From contig NZ_JAKLOY010000001.1 in assembly GCF_023652955.1 (NCBI RefSeq), positions 868,001-932,000 of the forward strand: DNA of 64,000 nucleotides. Reading direction: 5' to 3'. Positions 14,849-24,476 of this stretch are shown here, piece after piece. Made by a program: the position numbers and the translations under genes. How positions within the stretch are numbered: the first letter of the stretch is position 1; each line of letters opens with the position of its first letter. The stretch comes from Geomonas sp. Red32 (GTDB taxonomy: Bacteria > Desulfobacterota > Desulfuromonadia > Geobacterales > Geobacteraceae). The notes below the pieces were generated by a model that saw only the letters and a list, made by a program, of their open reading frames with translations, searched no databases and had not been told where the DNA came from.

Positions 14849-17440
14849 ATGCCCGATAACTCCGGCAACCGCACAGACCATGTACCGGCCAGCGATCGCT
14901 GGCAGCTTACGGATCTTTCCCCCACCGTCTCCCACCGTCGCGCCCTCACCCTGACCGTCATCGCCTTCCTGTTGGCTAACCTCTGCTTCGACGCCCTCCT
15001 TTTCTGGAAAGTCGCCCGCAGCAGGGAGCGCTACGAACGGGAGTCGGAGATCCAGGTCACCAACCTGTCCAAGGCCCTGGAACAAAACGTTTACACCCTG
15101 ATCCGGGAGGTTGACCTGACGCTGCAGACGGTCGCCGACGCCTGGCAGAAAGAGGCCTCCTCCCGGCAAGCGGTCGACGGCAGCTTCCAATCCTTCATGG
15201 ACCGCCAGTCCGGCCGGCTTCCCACCATCCTCGGCCTGCGGATGGCCAACCGGGAAGGGAGGGTGGTCTTTTCCACCGGGGCGGTGGCGGCCCCCAACGC
15301 CTACATCGGCGACCGCGACCACTTCGTGAAGGTGCGGGAGCGGGAAAACCCGGGGCTGGTGATCGGGAAACCGGTGCTCGGGCGGGTGTCCCACCAATGG
15401 GTACTGCCGATTTCACGCCGGCTCTCCTACCCCGACGGCAGCTTCGGCGGCGAGGTCCACGCCTCGATCTCGCTCGCGACCTTCAGCAAGATGTTTTCCT
15501 CCCTCAACCTCGGGCCCCGCGGCGTGGTCAGCATGTGGAACGAGACCACCACCCTCGCCCGCCACCCCGAAAAGGTCAACGGACGGAGCGCCATCGGGAC
15601 CAGCAACCCGTCGCGCCAGCTCAAGGTGCTGCTCGGCCGCGCGGCCAACGCGGCCCTCTACCGGGCCACCGCCCCCACCGACGGCGTCCGCAAGACCTAC
15701 TTCCTCAACAAGGTCGGAAACTTCCCGCTGTGGGTCATCGTCGGCCTGGCCGAGGCTGATTACCTCGCTCCCTGGCACCGCGAGATCAGGGAGACCGAGC
15801 TGATCGCCGCCCTGTTCGCCGCCTTCTCTCTGGTCAGCGCCTGGCAGCTCTACCGCTACTGGAAGTTCAGCAGGCGGCGTTTGAGCGAGATCGTGGTCCG
15901 GGAGACCGAGGAGCAGCTGCAGTCGGCCCGCAAGCTCGCCCGTATCGGCAGCTGGATCAAGGATCTCCGCAGCGGGACCTACATCTGGTCGGACGAGGTC
16001 TACCGGATCTCCGGTGTCGACCCCTCCGCCGCCTCCCCCGCTGAAAACCTCCTGATGGCGGTCGCCCACCCCGACGACCGCCAATCCCTCGCCACCTCCT
16101 TCGAGCTTGCCGCCCAGAGCGCCTTTCCCCAGGCGCTGCAGTTCCGCATCGCCCGGCAGGACGGCACCGTCCGCTGGCTCCACCTGGAGGGGAAACTGGA
16201 GTCTTCCCCCGCCGGGACGCCGGAGAGGGTGGTCGGTTTCATCCACGACATCACGGAAAACAAGAAGGGAGAGGAGGAACGTCTCAACCTGGAGCGGCAG
16301 GTGCTGCATTCGCAGAAGCTGGAGAGTCTCGGAGTGCTGGCGGGGGGGATCGCCCACGACTTCAACAACATCCTGACCGCCATCGTCGGCAACGCCGACC
16401 TGGCCCTGGGACGGACCGAGGAGCAGTCGCCGGTGGCGGAAAACCTGAGGCGGATCATCAGCGCCGCCACCAGGGCCGCCGATCTCGCCAAGCAGATGCT
16501 GGCCTATTCGGGGAAGGGAAGCTTCCGGATCGAGCATGTGCGGGTAAACGCCATCCTCGTCGAAATGCAGCACCTCCTCGAGGTCTCCATCTCCAAGAAG
16601 GCGCGGCTCCAGCTCGAGTTGGCCCTCGATGTGCCGGCGGTGGAGGCGGACCCTACCCAGCTGCGGCAGATCATCCTCAACCTGGTGATCAACGCCTCCG
16701 AGGCGATCGGGGATGCCGGGGGCAGCATCCGGGTGACGACCGAATACCGCCACTGCGGCAGGAGCTTCCTGGACGGCTTTCAAAACGATGGAGAGCTCGA
16801 GGAGGGGTGTTACGTCCTGTTGGAGGTGGCCGATGACGGTTGCGGGATGCCTCGGGAGGTCCAGGCGAGGATCTTCGACCCCTTCTTCAGCACCAAGTTC
16901 ACCGGCCGCGGGTTGGGAATGGCTGCCGTGCTGGGGATAATCCGCAGCCACCGCGGGGCCATCAAGGTCGAGAGCGAGCAGGGGTGCGGGACCACCTTCA
17001 CCATCCTGCTGCCGGCCACCGGGAAACCGGTCGAGGAGGAGAGCCGCAGCACCCGGGAACACCGTCTCCTGCAGGGGAAGGTGCTGCTGGTCGACGACGA
17101 GGAGGAGGTCCGCCTGACGGGGGCGGAACTGTTACGGGAGCTCGGCTTTACGGTGATCACCGGGGCCGACGGGGTGGAAGCGGTCGGGCTGGTGCAGGAG
17201 AGCCCGGACCTTTTGCTGGTGCTCCTCGATCTGACCATGCCCAACCTCGACGGGGAGCAGTGCTTCAACCGGATCCGGGAGATCGCCCCGGACCTGCCGG
17301 TGGTCATCTGCAGCGGCTACCACGAGTCCGAGATCGCCGGGAAGTTCAAGGGGAAGGGGCTGGCGGCCTTCCTGCAGAAGCCGTACAAGTTTTCCGACCT
17401 CAAAGAGGTGCTGGGGAAAGTCCTCACCCAGGAGGGGTAA
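14849..17440 (+). CDS. membrane hybrid sensor kinase with extracytoplasmic Cache-like domain
   Basis: 863 residues from ATG 14849 (GGAG 8 nt upstream; an in-frame GTG at 14774 has no site). One membrane span near residues 30-50 is followed by a periplasmic double-Cache-like region (about 60-310; GRVVFSTGA, HQWVLPISRRLSYPDG), a second span, a PAS domain with PAC (about 365-480), an NtrB-type HisKA box (GGIAHDFNNILTAIVGNADL, His near 503), HATPase and a receiver with Asp near 794 (VLLDLTMPN). Cache domains usually bind small organic ligands outside the membrane. It converges on the next kinase. Confidence 0.87.
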   Translation: MPDNSGNRTDHVPASDRWQLTDLSPTVSHRRALTLTVIAFLLANLCFDALLFWKVARSRERYERESEIQVTNLSKALEQNVYTLIREVDLTLQTVADAWQKEASSRQAVDGSFQSFMDRQSGRLPTILGLRMANREGRVVFSTGAVAAPNAYIGDRDHFVKVRERENPGLVIGKPVLGRVSHQWVLPISRRLSYPDGSFGGEVHASISLATFSKMFSSLNLGPRGVVSMWNETTTLARHPEKVNGRSAIGTSNPSRQLKVLLGRAANAALYRATAPTDGVRKTYFLNKVGNFPLWVIVGLAEADYLAPWHREIRETELIAALFAAFSLVSAWQLYRYWKFSRRRLSEIVVRETEEQLQSARKLARIGSWIKDLRSGTYIWSDEVYRISGVDPSAASPAENLLMAVAHPDDRQSLATSFELAAQSAFPQALQFRIARQDGTVRWLHLEGKLESSPAGTPERVVGFIHDITENKKGEEERLNLERQVLHSQKLESLGVLAGGIAHDFNNILTAIVGNADLALGRTEEQSPVAENLRRIISAATRAADLAKQMLAYSGKGSFRIEHVRVNAILVEMQHLLEVSISKKARLQLELALDVPAVEADPTQLRQIILNLVINASEAIGDAGGSIRVTTEYRHCGRSFLDGFQNDGELEEGCYVLLEVADDGCGMPREVQARIFDPFFSTKFTGRGLGMAAVLGIIRSHRGAIKVESEQGCGTTFTILLPATGKPVEEESRSTREHRLLQGKVLLVDDEEEVRLTGAELLRELGFTVITGADGVEAVGLVQESPDLLLVLLDLTMPNLDGEQCFNRIREIAPDLPVVICSGYHESEIAGKFKGKGLAAFLQKPYKFSDLKEVLGKVLTQEG

Positions 17441-17484
17441 TGGGTGCCTGAGCCCGTTGCCGCAGGCACGCCACTCCCGTTATA

Positions 17485-17530
17485 CCCTCGCCCCCATGAG
17501 GGAGAGGGTGGCCGAAGGCCGGGCGAGGGC
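17485..17530. repeat. REP-like palindromic repeat between convergent genes
   Basis: Contains GGAGAGGGTGGCCGAAGGCC flanked by complementary CCCTCGCCCCC and GGGCGAGGG. The same core (GAGAGGGTG-N-CCGAAGGCC) recurs at 33535-33580, so it is a dispersed family. It may act as a bidirectional terminator here. Confidence 0.6.
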
Positions 17531-17536
17531 AGGTTC

Positions 17537-19636
17537 TTACCGCAGCCACTTGCGTACCTCGGCCAGCAGGGCCTGGGGGGGGAGGGGCTTGTGCAGGAAG
17601 GTTCCGTTGCCGGCCAGCGCCTCTGCCACGGGGAGGTTGTCCGTGTTGCAGCCGCTCATGAAGACCGCCTTCAGCTCCGGCCGGATCGCCTGCATCTGGC
17701 GGAAGGCTTCCATGCCGTTCATCCCGGGCATGACCACGTCAGACACGAGGAGATCGATGGCTCCGTTGTTGCGGATGAACTGGGCCACCGCGTCCTTGCC
17801 GTGGTTGGCGGCGATGACCCGATACCCGGAACGGGTCAGCACCTGCGAAAGAAGGAACCTGATCTGGTCGTCGTCCTCGGCCAGGAGGATGGTCTCGGTC
17901 CCGGTGGCCCAGTCGCCCGGGCGAGGGAGCGCCGTCTCCGCCGCTGCGGCCTTGACCAGCGGGAGATAGATCCTGAAGGTGGTCCCCATCCGCGGCCGCG
18001 AGACGCAGCAGATGTACCCGTTGTGCTGTTTCACGATGCCGTACACCATGGAAAGCCCGAGCCCGGTCCCCTTGCCGACCGCCTTGGTGGTGAAAAACGG
18101 TTCGAAGACCCGCTGGGCGACCGATTCCTCCATGCCGGTGCCGGTGTCCGTGCAGGTGATCAGCGCGTACCTGCCGGGCGTGCCGAACCCGTTCTGGCTT
18201 ACGAAAGCGTCGTCGATGGTAACGCTCTCGGTGCCGATGGTCACCGCCCCCGCCCCTTCGATGGCATCCTGGGCGTTGGAGATCAGGTTCATCAGCACCT
18301 GCTCGATCTGCCCAAGGTCCCCCATGACCGGGAGGCTGTGGCGGGCCAGGTCGCAGCTTACCACGATATCCCCCCGCACGAGTCGCTTGAGGAGCTCGCT
18401 GGCCTCGGCAATCACCTGGTTGAGGTCCACCGGCTTGAGCTCCAATTCCCTCTTGCGGCTGAAGGAGAGGAGCGAACGGGTGAGGGCTGCGGCCCGATCA
18501 GCCGCCTTCATGATCCCCTTGAGCTGGCTGGCCGCCTCGGTCCCCGGCTCCATGTGCTGGTCGAGCATGGCGCCGTAGCCGATGATGGCGGTCAGGATGT
18601 TGTTGAAATCGTGGGCCACTCCCCCGGCGAGGGTGCCGATCGCCTCCAGTTTCTGAGACTGCTGCAGCTGCTGCTCGAGCTTCTTCTGCTCCGTGATGTC
18701 ACGGGCGTAATGGATCGACCCCTGGAGTTTCCCCTCCCGGTCGAAGAGCGGCGAGACCACCACCTCGAGGTGCAAGCCGAGCTCGGGAAGGTGAACCACC
18801 TCGGAGTGAGGCCGGGCGTCCTGCAGTAGTTTGGTGTGGGGGCAGAAATGCGGGTAAGGCCCCTTACCGTGGTAGCAGTGGTTGCAGAGGAGCTCCCCTC
18901 CGTGGGCCACGGTCTCGCCGATGAGGGCGGTCATCGCCTTGTTGGCCCTCACGATCTCGTGTTGGAGCCCGAGGATCATGACCGGGTCGACGATGGCGTC
19001 GAAGGTCCGCTCCCACTCCTCCCTGGCCGCCACCATCTCGCCTTCCGCTTTCTTGCGGGCGGTGATGTCCTCGAAAACCGCCACGAAGTGCTCCGGCTCG
19101 GGAGAGTACACGGAGATGGAGAGCCAGAGGCCGAACAGGGTGAGGTCGAACTCGAACGACTCGGGGGTCCCGGTAGACACTACCCTTCCGTAGGCGGCGA
19201 TCAGCTCCGGATGAACCTTTACCAGCTCCGGGAAGAGCTCGCTGACCTTTTTCCCCACCACCTCGGGGGCCTTGAGGATGCGGCGGAAGGAATCGTTGAC
19301 CGCCAGGTGGAGAAAGTCGGCCGGGTTGCCGTCGTCGTCGTAGATCATCCGGCAGAAGGCGAAACCACCCGGCATGTTGGCGAAGAGGGCGCGGTACCGC
19401 TCCTCGCTCATCCGGTTGCGGTCCATCTCCTTGACCGCCACCTCGCGCAGGGGATGGATGATGGCGGACCAGATGAAAGGGGCCGCCAAGGCCGGGAGAA
19501 GGAGCGCGTCCAGGATAACTTTGGGAAAGAAATCGGGAACGATGGGGATGAGGAGATACATGATGCCCGCTTCGATCATCGCCATCACGACGAGGAGACG
19601 GACAAAAACCTGGTATGGCCGGTTGAGGACTTCCAT
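17537..19636 (-). CDS. membrane hybrid sensor kinase with PAS domains
   Basis: 699 residues. Two hydrophobic spans near the N terminus (LLVVMAMIEAGIMYLLIPIV; ILDALLLPALAAPFIWSAII) are followed by a PAS domain (about 80-210), a second PAS domain with a CX2C-like cysteine cluster (LLCNHCYHGKGPYPHFCPH), HisKA ([18 protein letters not shown], His near 341), HATPase ([20 protein letters not shown]) and a receiver (LLVSDVVMPGMNG). A stand-alone C-terminal receiver after the kinase is typical of this genome. A sigma-54 promoter lies upstream. Signal unknown. Confidence 0.87.
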   Translation of the reverse strand: MEVLNRPYQVFVRLLVVMAMIEAGIMYLLIPIVPDFFPKVILDALLLPALAAPFIWSAIIHPLREVAVKEMDRNRMSEERYRALFANMPGGFAFCRMIYDDDGNPADFLHLAVNDSFRRILKAPEVVGKKVSELFPELVKVHPELIAAYGRVVSTGTPESFEFDLTLFGLWLSISVYSPEPEHFVAVFEDITARKKAEGEMVAAREEWERTFDAIVDPVMILGLQHEIVRANKAMTALIGETVAHGGELLCNHCYHGKGPYPHFCPHTKLLQDARPHSEVVHLPELGLHLEVVVSPLFDREGKLQGSIHYARDITEQKKLEQQLQQSQKLEAIGTLAGGVAHDFNNILTAIIGYGAMLDQHMEPGTEAASQLKGIMKAADRAAALTRSLLSFSRKRELELKPVDLNQVIAEASELLKRLVRGDIVVSCDLARHSLPVMGDLGQIEQVLMNLISNAQDAIEGAGAVTIGTESVTIDDAFVSQNGFGTPGRYALITCTDTGTGMEESVAQRVFEPFFTTKAVGKGTGLGLSMVYGIVKQHNGYICCVSRPRMGTTFRIYLPLVKAAAAETALPRPGDWATGTETILLAEDDDQIRFLLSQVLTRSGYRVIAANHGKDAVAQFIRNNGAIDLLVSDVVMPGMNGMEAFRQMQAIRPELKAVFMSGCNTDNLPVAEALAGNGTFLHKPLPPQALLAEVRKWLR

Positions 19637-19720
19637 GGGAACCTCTGCTTTCTCACCCTGCGGCCGCCTCTTCTTAAGTGTCCCGCAAAGGGGCAGCCTC
19701 GCGCAGAGCTGCCTTTATTC

Positions 19721-19739
19721 AAGCAGATTGCTTGCCAAT
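19721..19739 (-). promoter_or_regulatory. sigma-54-like promoter for the kinase at 17537-19636
   Basis: On the minus strand TTGGCAAG with GG and GC 10 nt apart (TTGGCAAGCAATCTGCTT). The predicted start is about 70 nt from the ATG. The rest of 19637-19895 holds no gene I can support; a repeat of GGGACAG units (GGATAGGGACAG, GGATGGGGACAG) is visible at about 19796-19829. Confidence 0.45.
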
Positions 19740-19895
19740 TTCTTTAAGCCAGGGATTCCAGGGGTTAGCATCGGACCAGAAGGAAGAGGGTGTCCCGGAT
19801 AGGGACAGGTGTTCCGGATGGGGACAGTGGGGCGGCGAGCAGGGGGCAGGGGTTCGGCGGGGCATGCGGGTCCCGGCGTGGGATGGGGGAAGAGG

Positions 19896-22169
19896 CTACG
19901 GCACCAAGGAGGCGACCGCACTCCGGAAGCTTTCGAAGGCCCGGGCCAGTTGGCGCTGGAGGGAGGGGACGTCGGCAAGCTCTCCCGCCGCCGCCAAGGC
20001 CTCGATGCGGCCGGACAGTTCCTGCATGGTGGCGGCCCCGAGGTTGGCGGCGCTTCCGCGCACCGTGTGGGAGCGGTACCTCACCTGGGAGCTGTCCCCC
20101 TCGGCGATGGCCGCCTCCAGGGCACCGAGGTGCTCGGCCACGCTCGAGATGAACATCCCGATCAGCTGGCAGGCCAGCTCCTCCTCGCCGCCGAGCCTCT
20201 CCACGAAGGCGGCGTAATCGAAATCGGTCGGGGAAGGAGCACCGGTCCCGGGTGCCGCCGCCGAGGCGTTCACGATCCGCGGCTCTCCTTCGCCGCTCTC
20301 CGCGAAACCGGCCACCGCACCGATCACCTCCCAGAGATCCTCCTCCCGCACCGGCTTGGAGACGTAGCTGTCCATGCCGGCTGCCCGGCAGGCGGCGGCG
20401 TCTTCCTTCATCGCGTTGGCGGTCATGGCGCAGATGTGGGACTGCCGCCCTACCCCGCCTTCCCTCGCGCGGATGACGCGGGTGGCTTCCAGGCCGTCCA
20501 TCACCGGCATCTGCACGTCCATGAAGACGAGATCGAACGGCTCGTGCTCCCATTTCTCCACCGCCTCCCTCCCGTTGGAGGCCTCAACGACGGTGTGCTC
20601 GCCGCTCTTGGCGAGGAGCTTGGCGGTGATCAGCCGGTTGAGCGGGACGTCGTCCACCAGCAGCACCCGCAGCGGGCGCTTGGCGCGCACCCCGGTGGAT
20701 CTCCCCGCTTCGGCCGGCTTGACAGCCGGGATCTCGGAGGCTTCGGGGATGGGCAGGGCGACCGTGAAAGAGAAGACACTCCCCTCTCCCGGTGTACTCT
20801 CGACTTCCATCTTCCCCCCCATCAGATCTACCAGCCCCTTGCTGATGGGGAGCCCGAGTCCGGTGCCGCCGTAGAGACGGGTGGTGGAGTTGTCGGCCTG
20901 CACGAACTTTTCGAAGATGGTGGCCAGCGATTCGGGGCTGATGCCGATGCCGGAATCGGCCACGGAGAAGCGGAGAGCGACGGCGGCACCGGGAGGGGCA
21001 AAATCCCCCCTGTCCCCCCTTCGCAAAGGGGGGGACGCTGCGCCGGATGAGGCGGCGGGGGCTACCAAAGGGGCGGTGGCGATGGGGGGGGGCGGTTCCA
21101 GGGCGCAGGCGAGGACGATGCTCCCTTTTTCGGTGAACTTCAGCGCGTTGCCGGTCAGGTTTCTCAGCACCTGCCCGATCCGCACCGGGTCTCCCGCCAC
21201 CCACTGGGGAAGCCCGGACGAAAGCTCCAGCCGCACCTCCACCCCCTTCTCCCGCCCCCGGACCTCGAACGGCTGCAGGCAGCGCTCCAGAAACGGCGCC
21301 AGCTCGAAGGGGACCGACTCCAGGGTGATCTTGCCGGACTCCACCTTGGAGAGGTCGAGGATCTCGTTGATGATGCTCAGGAGATCGTCCGCCGAATCGA
21401 TGAGCGACTTCAGGTAGTGGAGCTGCTCGCCGTCGAGGTTGGTGTCCATCAACAGCCGGGCCAGGCCGACGATCCCGTTCATCGGGGTGCGGATTTCGTG
21501 GCTCATGTTGGCCAGGAAGACGCTCTTGGCGGCAGTGGCCTCCTCTGCCTTGACGAGCGCCGCCTCCAGCTCGGTGGTCCGCTGCTGGACCTTGTGCTCC
21601 AGGTTCTGCATGTGCTCGCGGAGCATGTCGTAAAGCTCGGAGTTTTCCACCGCGTAGGCGGTGTTGATGAGTACGATGGAGAGGGCGTTGAGGGTCCAGA
21701 GCTCGGCGTTGAGGTGGCTGCCGGCCAGGAGGCCTACGAACATGCCGCGGATGCGGGAGTTGGTGGCCAGCACGTGGAGGACCAGGGTATCGTTGCCGTC
21801 CAGGGTGGGGACCACCAAGGGGTGGTTCTGGTTGAGCGCCCAGGCAAAGGTTCCGTCCGCGATCCTCGCGTCCACCTCGGCCCGGACCGTCCCCTCGTCC
21901 CCTCCCGGCTCGCAGACCGAGAGGGTGAAGAAGGCGTCCGGATCGACGCTGTACATGGCCATGGTGACGAAGGGGGCCAGGCGGCGCAACTGCCCGAAGA
22001 CCGCCCTCATCACGAAGGAGGACTCCTGGCTCCGGTACATGTCGGACTGGAAGTCGGAACAGGCGGTCAAGACGTCCAGGGTCCTCAGGTAGTTGAGGTT
22101 CGCCTGTTCGAGGAAGTCCACCCGCTCCTTCAGGACATTGATCTTTTCCTGACGCTCGTTACCTGGCAC
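19896..22169 (-). CDS. soluble hybrid kinase with receiver and HPt domains
   Basis: 757 residues. In order: coiled N terminus and GAF-like domain (about 1-205), HisKA ([20 protein letters not shown], about 220-285), HATPase (about 330-480), receiver ([17 protein letters not shown]... [13 protein letters not shown], about 505-625) and a C-terminal HPt domain ([14 protein letters not shown]). All phosphorelay steps up to the HPt are therefore in one protein. An unusual 40-residue low-complexity stretch splits the HATPase domain (see repeat at 20997-21040). The start overlaps the HDOD gene by 11 bp, making it the last gene of a three-gene operon. Confidence 0.87.
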   Translation of the reverse strand: MPGNERQEKINVLKERVDFLEQANLNYLRTLDVLTACSDFQSDMYRSQESSFVMRAVFGQLRRLAPFVTMAMYSVDPDAFFTLSVCEPGGDEGTVRAEVDARIADGTFAWALNQNHPLVVPTLDGNDTLVLHVLATNSRIRGMFVGLLAGSHLNAELWTLNALSIVLINTAYAVENSELYDMLREHMQNLEHKVQQRTTELEAALVKAEEATAAKSVFLANMSHEIRTPMNGIVGLARLLMDTNLDGEQLHYLKSLIDSADDLLSIINEILDLSKVESGKITLESVPFELAPFLERCLQPFEVRGREKGVEVRLELSSGLPQWVAGDPVRIGQVLRNLTGNALKFTEKGSIVLACALEPPPPIATAPLVAPAASSGAASPPLRRGDRGDFAPPGAAVALRFSVADSGIGISPESLATIFEKFVQADNSTTRLYGGTGLGLPISKGLVDLMGGKMEVESTPGEGSVFSFTVALPIPEASEIPAVKPAEAGRSTGVRAKRPLRVLLVDDVPLNRLITAKLLAKSGEHTVVEASNGREAVEKWEHEPFDLVFMDVQMPVMDGLEATRVIRAREGGVGRQSHICAMTANAMKEDAAACRAAGMDSYVSKPVREEDLWEVIGAVAGFAESGEGEPRIVNASAAAPGTGAPSPTDFDYAAFVERLGGEEELACQLIGMFISSVAEHLGALEAAIAEGDSSQVRYRSHTVRGSAANLGAATMQELSGRIEALAAAGELADVPSLQRQLARAFESFRSAVASLVP
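20997..21040. repeat. REP-like palindrome inside a kinase coding region
   Basis: AATCCCCCCTGTCCCCCCTT followed by CGCAAAGGGGGGGAC forms a palindrome typical of dispersed intergenic repeats. Here it is translated in frame as part of a Pro/Ala/Ser-rich stretch ([20 protein letters not shown]) between two HATPase strands of the hybrid kinase, about residues 360-395. Confidence 0.65.
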
Positions 22170-23034
22170 CGGATTCTCCCCCGAAGAGGATTTTGATGAT
22201 CTCCTCGAACATGGCGTCGACCTGTTTCACAAGAGTGGGGAGGAAGAAGCTCGAAATCTTCAGGCCGTCCCAGGTGGCCCCGTCGAGGGGGGGGACGAAG
22301 TGCTCGCCGCTGTTCCCTATCTGCATGGCGTGGGCGATGACGTCGGCCACATGCAAAACGGCGGTCTCGGCCGGGTAGTGGTGGGCGCCGCGGCAGGCGT
22401 GATGGAGGCCGACCGGCTCGGAGATGCTCGACGGGATCCTCCAGTGCTTCAACAGGCACCCCCCCACCTCGGCGTGGTCGAACCCCAGCCGGTGGCGTTC
22501 CGCACGGTAAAGGAGCTGCCCCGTGTGCTGGCACTGTTCCAAAAGTTCGCGGCAGATCTCCGGTATCCTCACGTACATGACGAGCCTCCCCACGTCGTGG
22601 AGGATGCCGGCCACGAAGAAGCGCTCCAGGTTGGCGGCCCGCTGCGAGGTGGCCAGGGCGCGCGCGGCAAGCCCGGTGGCGATCGAGTGCCGCCAGAACT
22701 GCTCCATGTTGACCAGGTCTTCCGGGATCCCCTTGAAGACGTCCATCACCGAGAGCGCCAGCGCCAGGTCGCGCACCTGGTCCACCCCGATGATGGTGAT
22801 CGCCTTGGTGATGGTGTCGATCTTGGAGAAGTAGCCGAACAGCGGGCTGTTGGCGACCTTGAGGATGCGCGCGGTCAGCCCCTGGTCCTCGGATACGATC
22901 TTGCCGATGTCCCCGATCGAGCTCCGGGGGTGGCTGATCGTCTCGGAGAGCCGGGTGTAGAACATGGGGAGCGAATGGATGGTGGAGATGTCCTGGACCA
23001 TGTACTCCACCGTCAGCTGGCGGTTACGCGACAT
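22159..23034 (-). CDS. HDOD-domain protein
   Basis: 291 residues with an HDOD domain over about residues 14-215 ([31 protein letters not shown]..., [33 protein letters not shown]). HDOD proteins are signalling proteins related to HD phosphohydrolases, usually without intact catalysis, and often act in surface attachment, motility or stress control. The start overlaps the preceding small gene by 11 bp and the stop overlaps the hybrid kinase start, so the three are co-translated. Confidence 0.85.
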   Translation of the reverse strand: MSRNRQLTVEYMVQDISTIHSLPMFYTRLSETISHPRSSIGDIGKIVSEDQGLTARILKVANSPLFGYFSKIDTITKAITIIGVDQVRDLALALSVMDVFKGIPEDLVNMEQFWRHSIATGLAARALATSQRAANLERFFVAGILHDVGRLVMYVRIPEICRELLEQCQHTGQLLYRAERHRLGFDHAEVGGCLLKHWRIPSSISEPVGLHHACRGAHHYPAETAVLHVADVIAHAMQIGNSGEHFVPPLDGATWDGLKISSFFLPTLVKQVDAMFEEIIKILFGGESGAR

Positions 23035-23359
23035 GGCCGGTCTTCCTTTGGATGCAGACGCGCATCAGTTCCTTGATCGCCGGATGGGCGTGATCGTTGT
23101 GGACGAAGAGTGCCTCGATCTCCTGGCGGGCGGCGGAGGCCACCTCCGGGTCGCACTCCTCAAGCGGCTCGCCGTCCTCGAGCTCCTCCTCCTGCTCGCT
23201 GACGATCTCCGCCTCCATCACCCCCCACATGCGCAGGATGGAGAGATGCTTCTCCCCCAGCTCGGCGCCGGCGGGGAGGAGGATCCTGCCGCTGCGGTCG
23301 CAGACGTTTCCGCCGAGCACCATGCCGGGCTGTAGTTTGTCGATGGGAATGAAGGCCAC
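23024..23359 (-). CDS. small DUF3391-like protein, first gene of HDOD operon
   Basis: 111 residues from a GTG start with GGAG 5-6 nt upstream. The opening MAFIPIDKLQPGMVLGGNVCDRSGRILLPAG resembles the short N-terminal domain (DUF3391) that precedes HD-GYP phosphodiesterases. Here it stands alone, with an acidic stretch (SEQEEELEDGEPLEEC) and no HD-GYP domain. Its overlap with the HDOD gene suggests a two-chain version of a usually fused architecture. Function not known. Confidence 0.7.
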   Translation of the reverse strand: MAFIPIDKLQPGMVLGGNVCDRSGRILLPAGAELGEKHLSILRMWGVMEAEIVSEQEEELEDGEPLEECDPEVASAARQEIEALFVHNDHAHPAIKELMRVCIQRKTGHVA

Positions 23360-23662
23360 GTGATCTCCGTTTCTAGCCGGTCGGTATTCTGCTCACCGTA
23401 TCGGCAAGCGGAGGTGGAGCTTGAGGAGTTATTCCGGCACGGAGGGCTCTTCCCTCATTGCCGGACCGGGCTTGCAGACTCTGCGAGTGGCACGGCTCGC
23501 GCCGGGCAAGATTAAGCCCCATCCATAGTAAGAGAAAACCCTGTTCCGCAAACGGGTGCAATCACCCGATGATATAGTTATCTCTTCCTTATGTCTGTGA
23601 ATCAGGGTGAAGATGCGGGGCCGTGACAGTATGGCCCGCCTGTAGAGGAGAAAAGAGGATCT
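23360..23662. other. divergent intergenic region, 303 bp
   Basis: No gene seen. It contains a perfect hairpin CGGGTG-CAAT-CACCCG at 23553-23568, and on the plus strand GTGGCACG at 23487-23494 with a GC 10 nt after its GG, a possible weak sigma-54 site for the gene at 23663. Promoters for the two divergent transcripts must lie here, but none is clear-cut. Confidence 0.3.
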
Positions 23663-24451
23663 ATGAGAGGGAAGGCATGCGCGCTTCTCGCGGCCTTGAT
23701 ACTTTGTTCGCAGGTTTCCGCCGCCTCGCCTCCATCCACCTGCGGCACGCTTCGCTATTCCACCAATCCCCAGTATCCGCCCTACGATTGGGAGTCCGGG
23801 GCCGGGTTCGACGGGGCGAGCATCGAGCTGCTCCGGATGGCCGCCCCTCCCGGGGTACAGCTCACTCCGGTGGTGGTTCCCTGGAAGCGCGCCCTGTCGA
23901 TGGCGGCCGGGGGGGAGATCGATCTCCTGGTCAGCCTGAGGATCACCCCGGAGCGGTCGCAGTACCTGGCCTTCACCAGCCACCGGGCCTTCCCCAACCC
24001 GATCGTCATCTTCGTCCGCAAGGACCGCTCCTTTCCCTACCGCCAATGGCAGGACCTCAAGGGGCGCCGGGGCGGGGTGAGCCTGGGAGACACCTTCGGG
24101 GCCGGGTTCGACAGCTATTGGCGCCGCGAACTGTCGGTGGAAGAGGCCCCGAGCATGCTGGAGAATTTCCGCAAGCTTGACGAGGGGCGGATCGACTATT
24201 TCGTCACCAGCCACTATCTCGGCGAGTCCTACGTCGCCAAGACGCCGATGAGGCACCCGGTCGTTCATCTCGATCCCCCCATATCCACCCTGGACATCCA
24301 CTTCGGGTTCAGCAAGAAGTCCCCCTGCCTCTCCCAGCTCGATTACTTCAGCAGGCGCCTCGCCGAGCTCGACCGGAAGGGGGTCCCGGAGAGGCTTCTC
24401 AAGAAGCACCTCAAGAGGTACCTGATGCAGCCCGGCACCACCTTGAAGTAA
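23663..24451 (+). CDS. periplasmic substrate-binding protein (SBP_bac_3-like)
   Basis: 262 residues with a cleavable signal peptide (MRGKACALLAALILCSQVSA-AS). The mature part begins TLRYSTNPQYPPYDWESGAGFDG, the usual opening of family 3 amino-acid-type binding proteins, and has the mid-protein LRITPERSQYLAFTSHRAFPNPIVIFV. No ABC permease or ATPase is adjacent. A membrane kinase starts 26 bp later, so the protein may present a ligand to that kinase instead of feeding a transporter. GAGG precedes the ATG. Confidence 0.8.
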   Translation: MRGKACALLAALILCSQVSAASPPSTCGTLRYSTNPQYPPYDWESGAGFDGASIELLRMAAPPGVQLTPVVVPWKRALSMAAGGEIDLLVSLRITPERSQYLAFTSHRAFPNPIVIFVRKDRSFPYRQWQDLKGRRGGVSLGDTFGAGFDSYWRRELSVEEAPSMLENFRKLDEGRIDYFVTSHYLGESYVAKTPMRHPVVHLDPPISTLDIHFGFSKKSPCLSQLDYFSRRLAELDRKGVPERLLKKHLKRYLMQPGTTLK

Positions 24452-24476
24452 GGACACCCGGCATCCGGCAGACACC

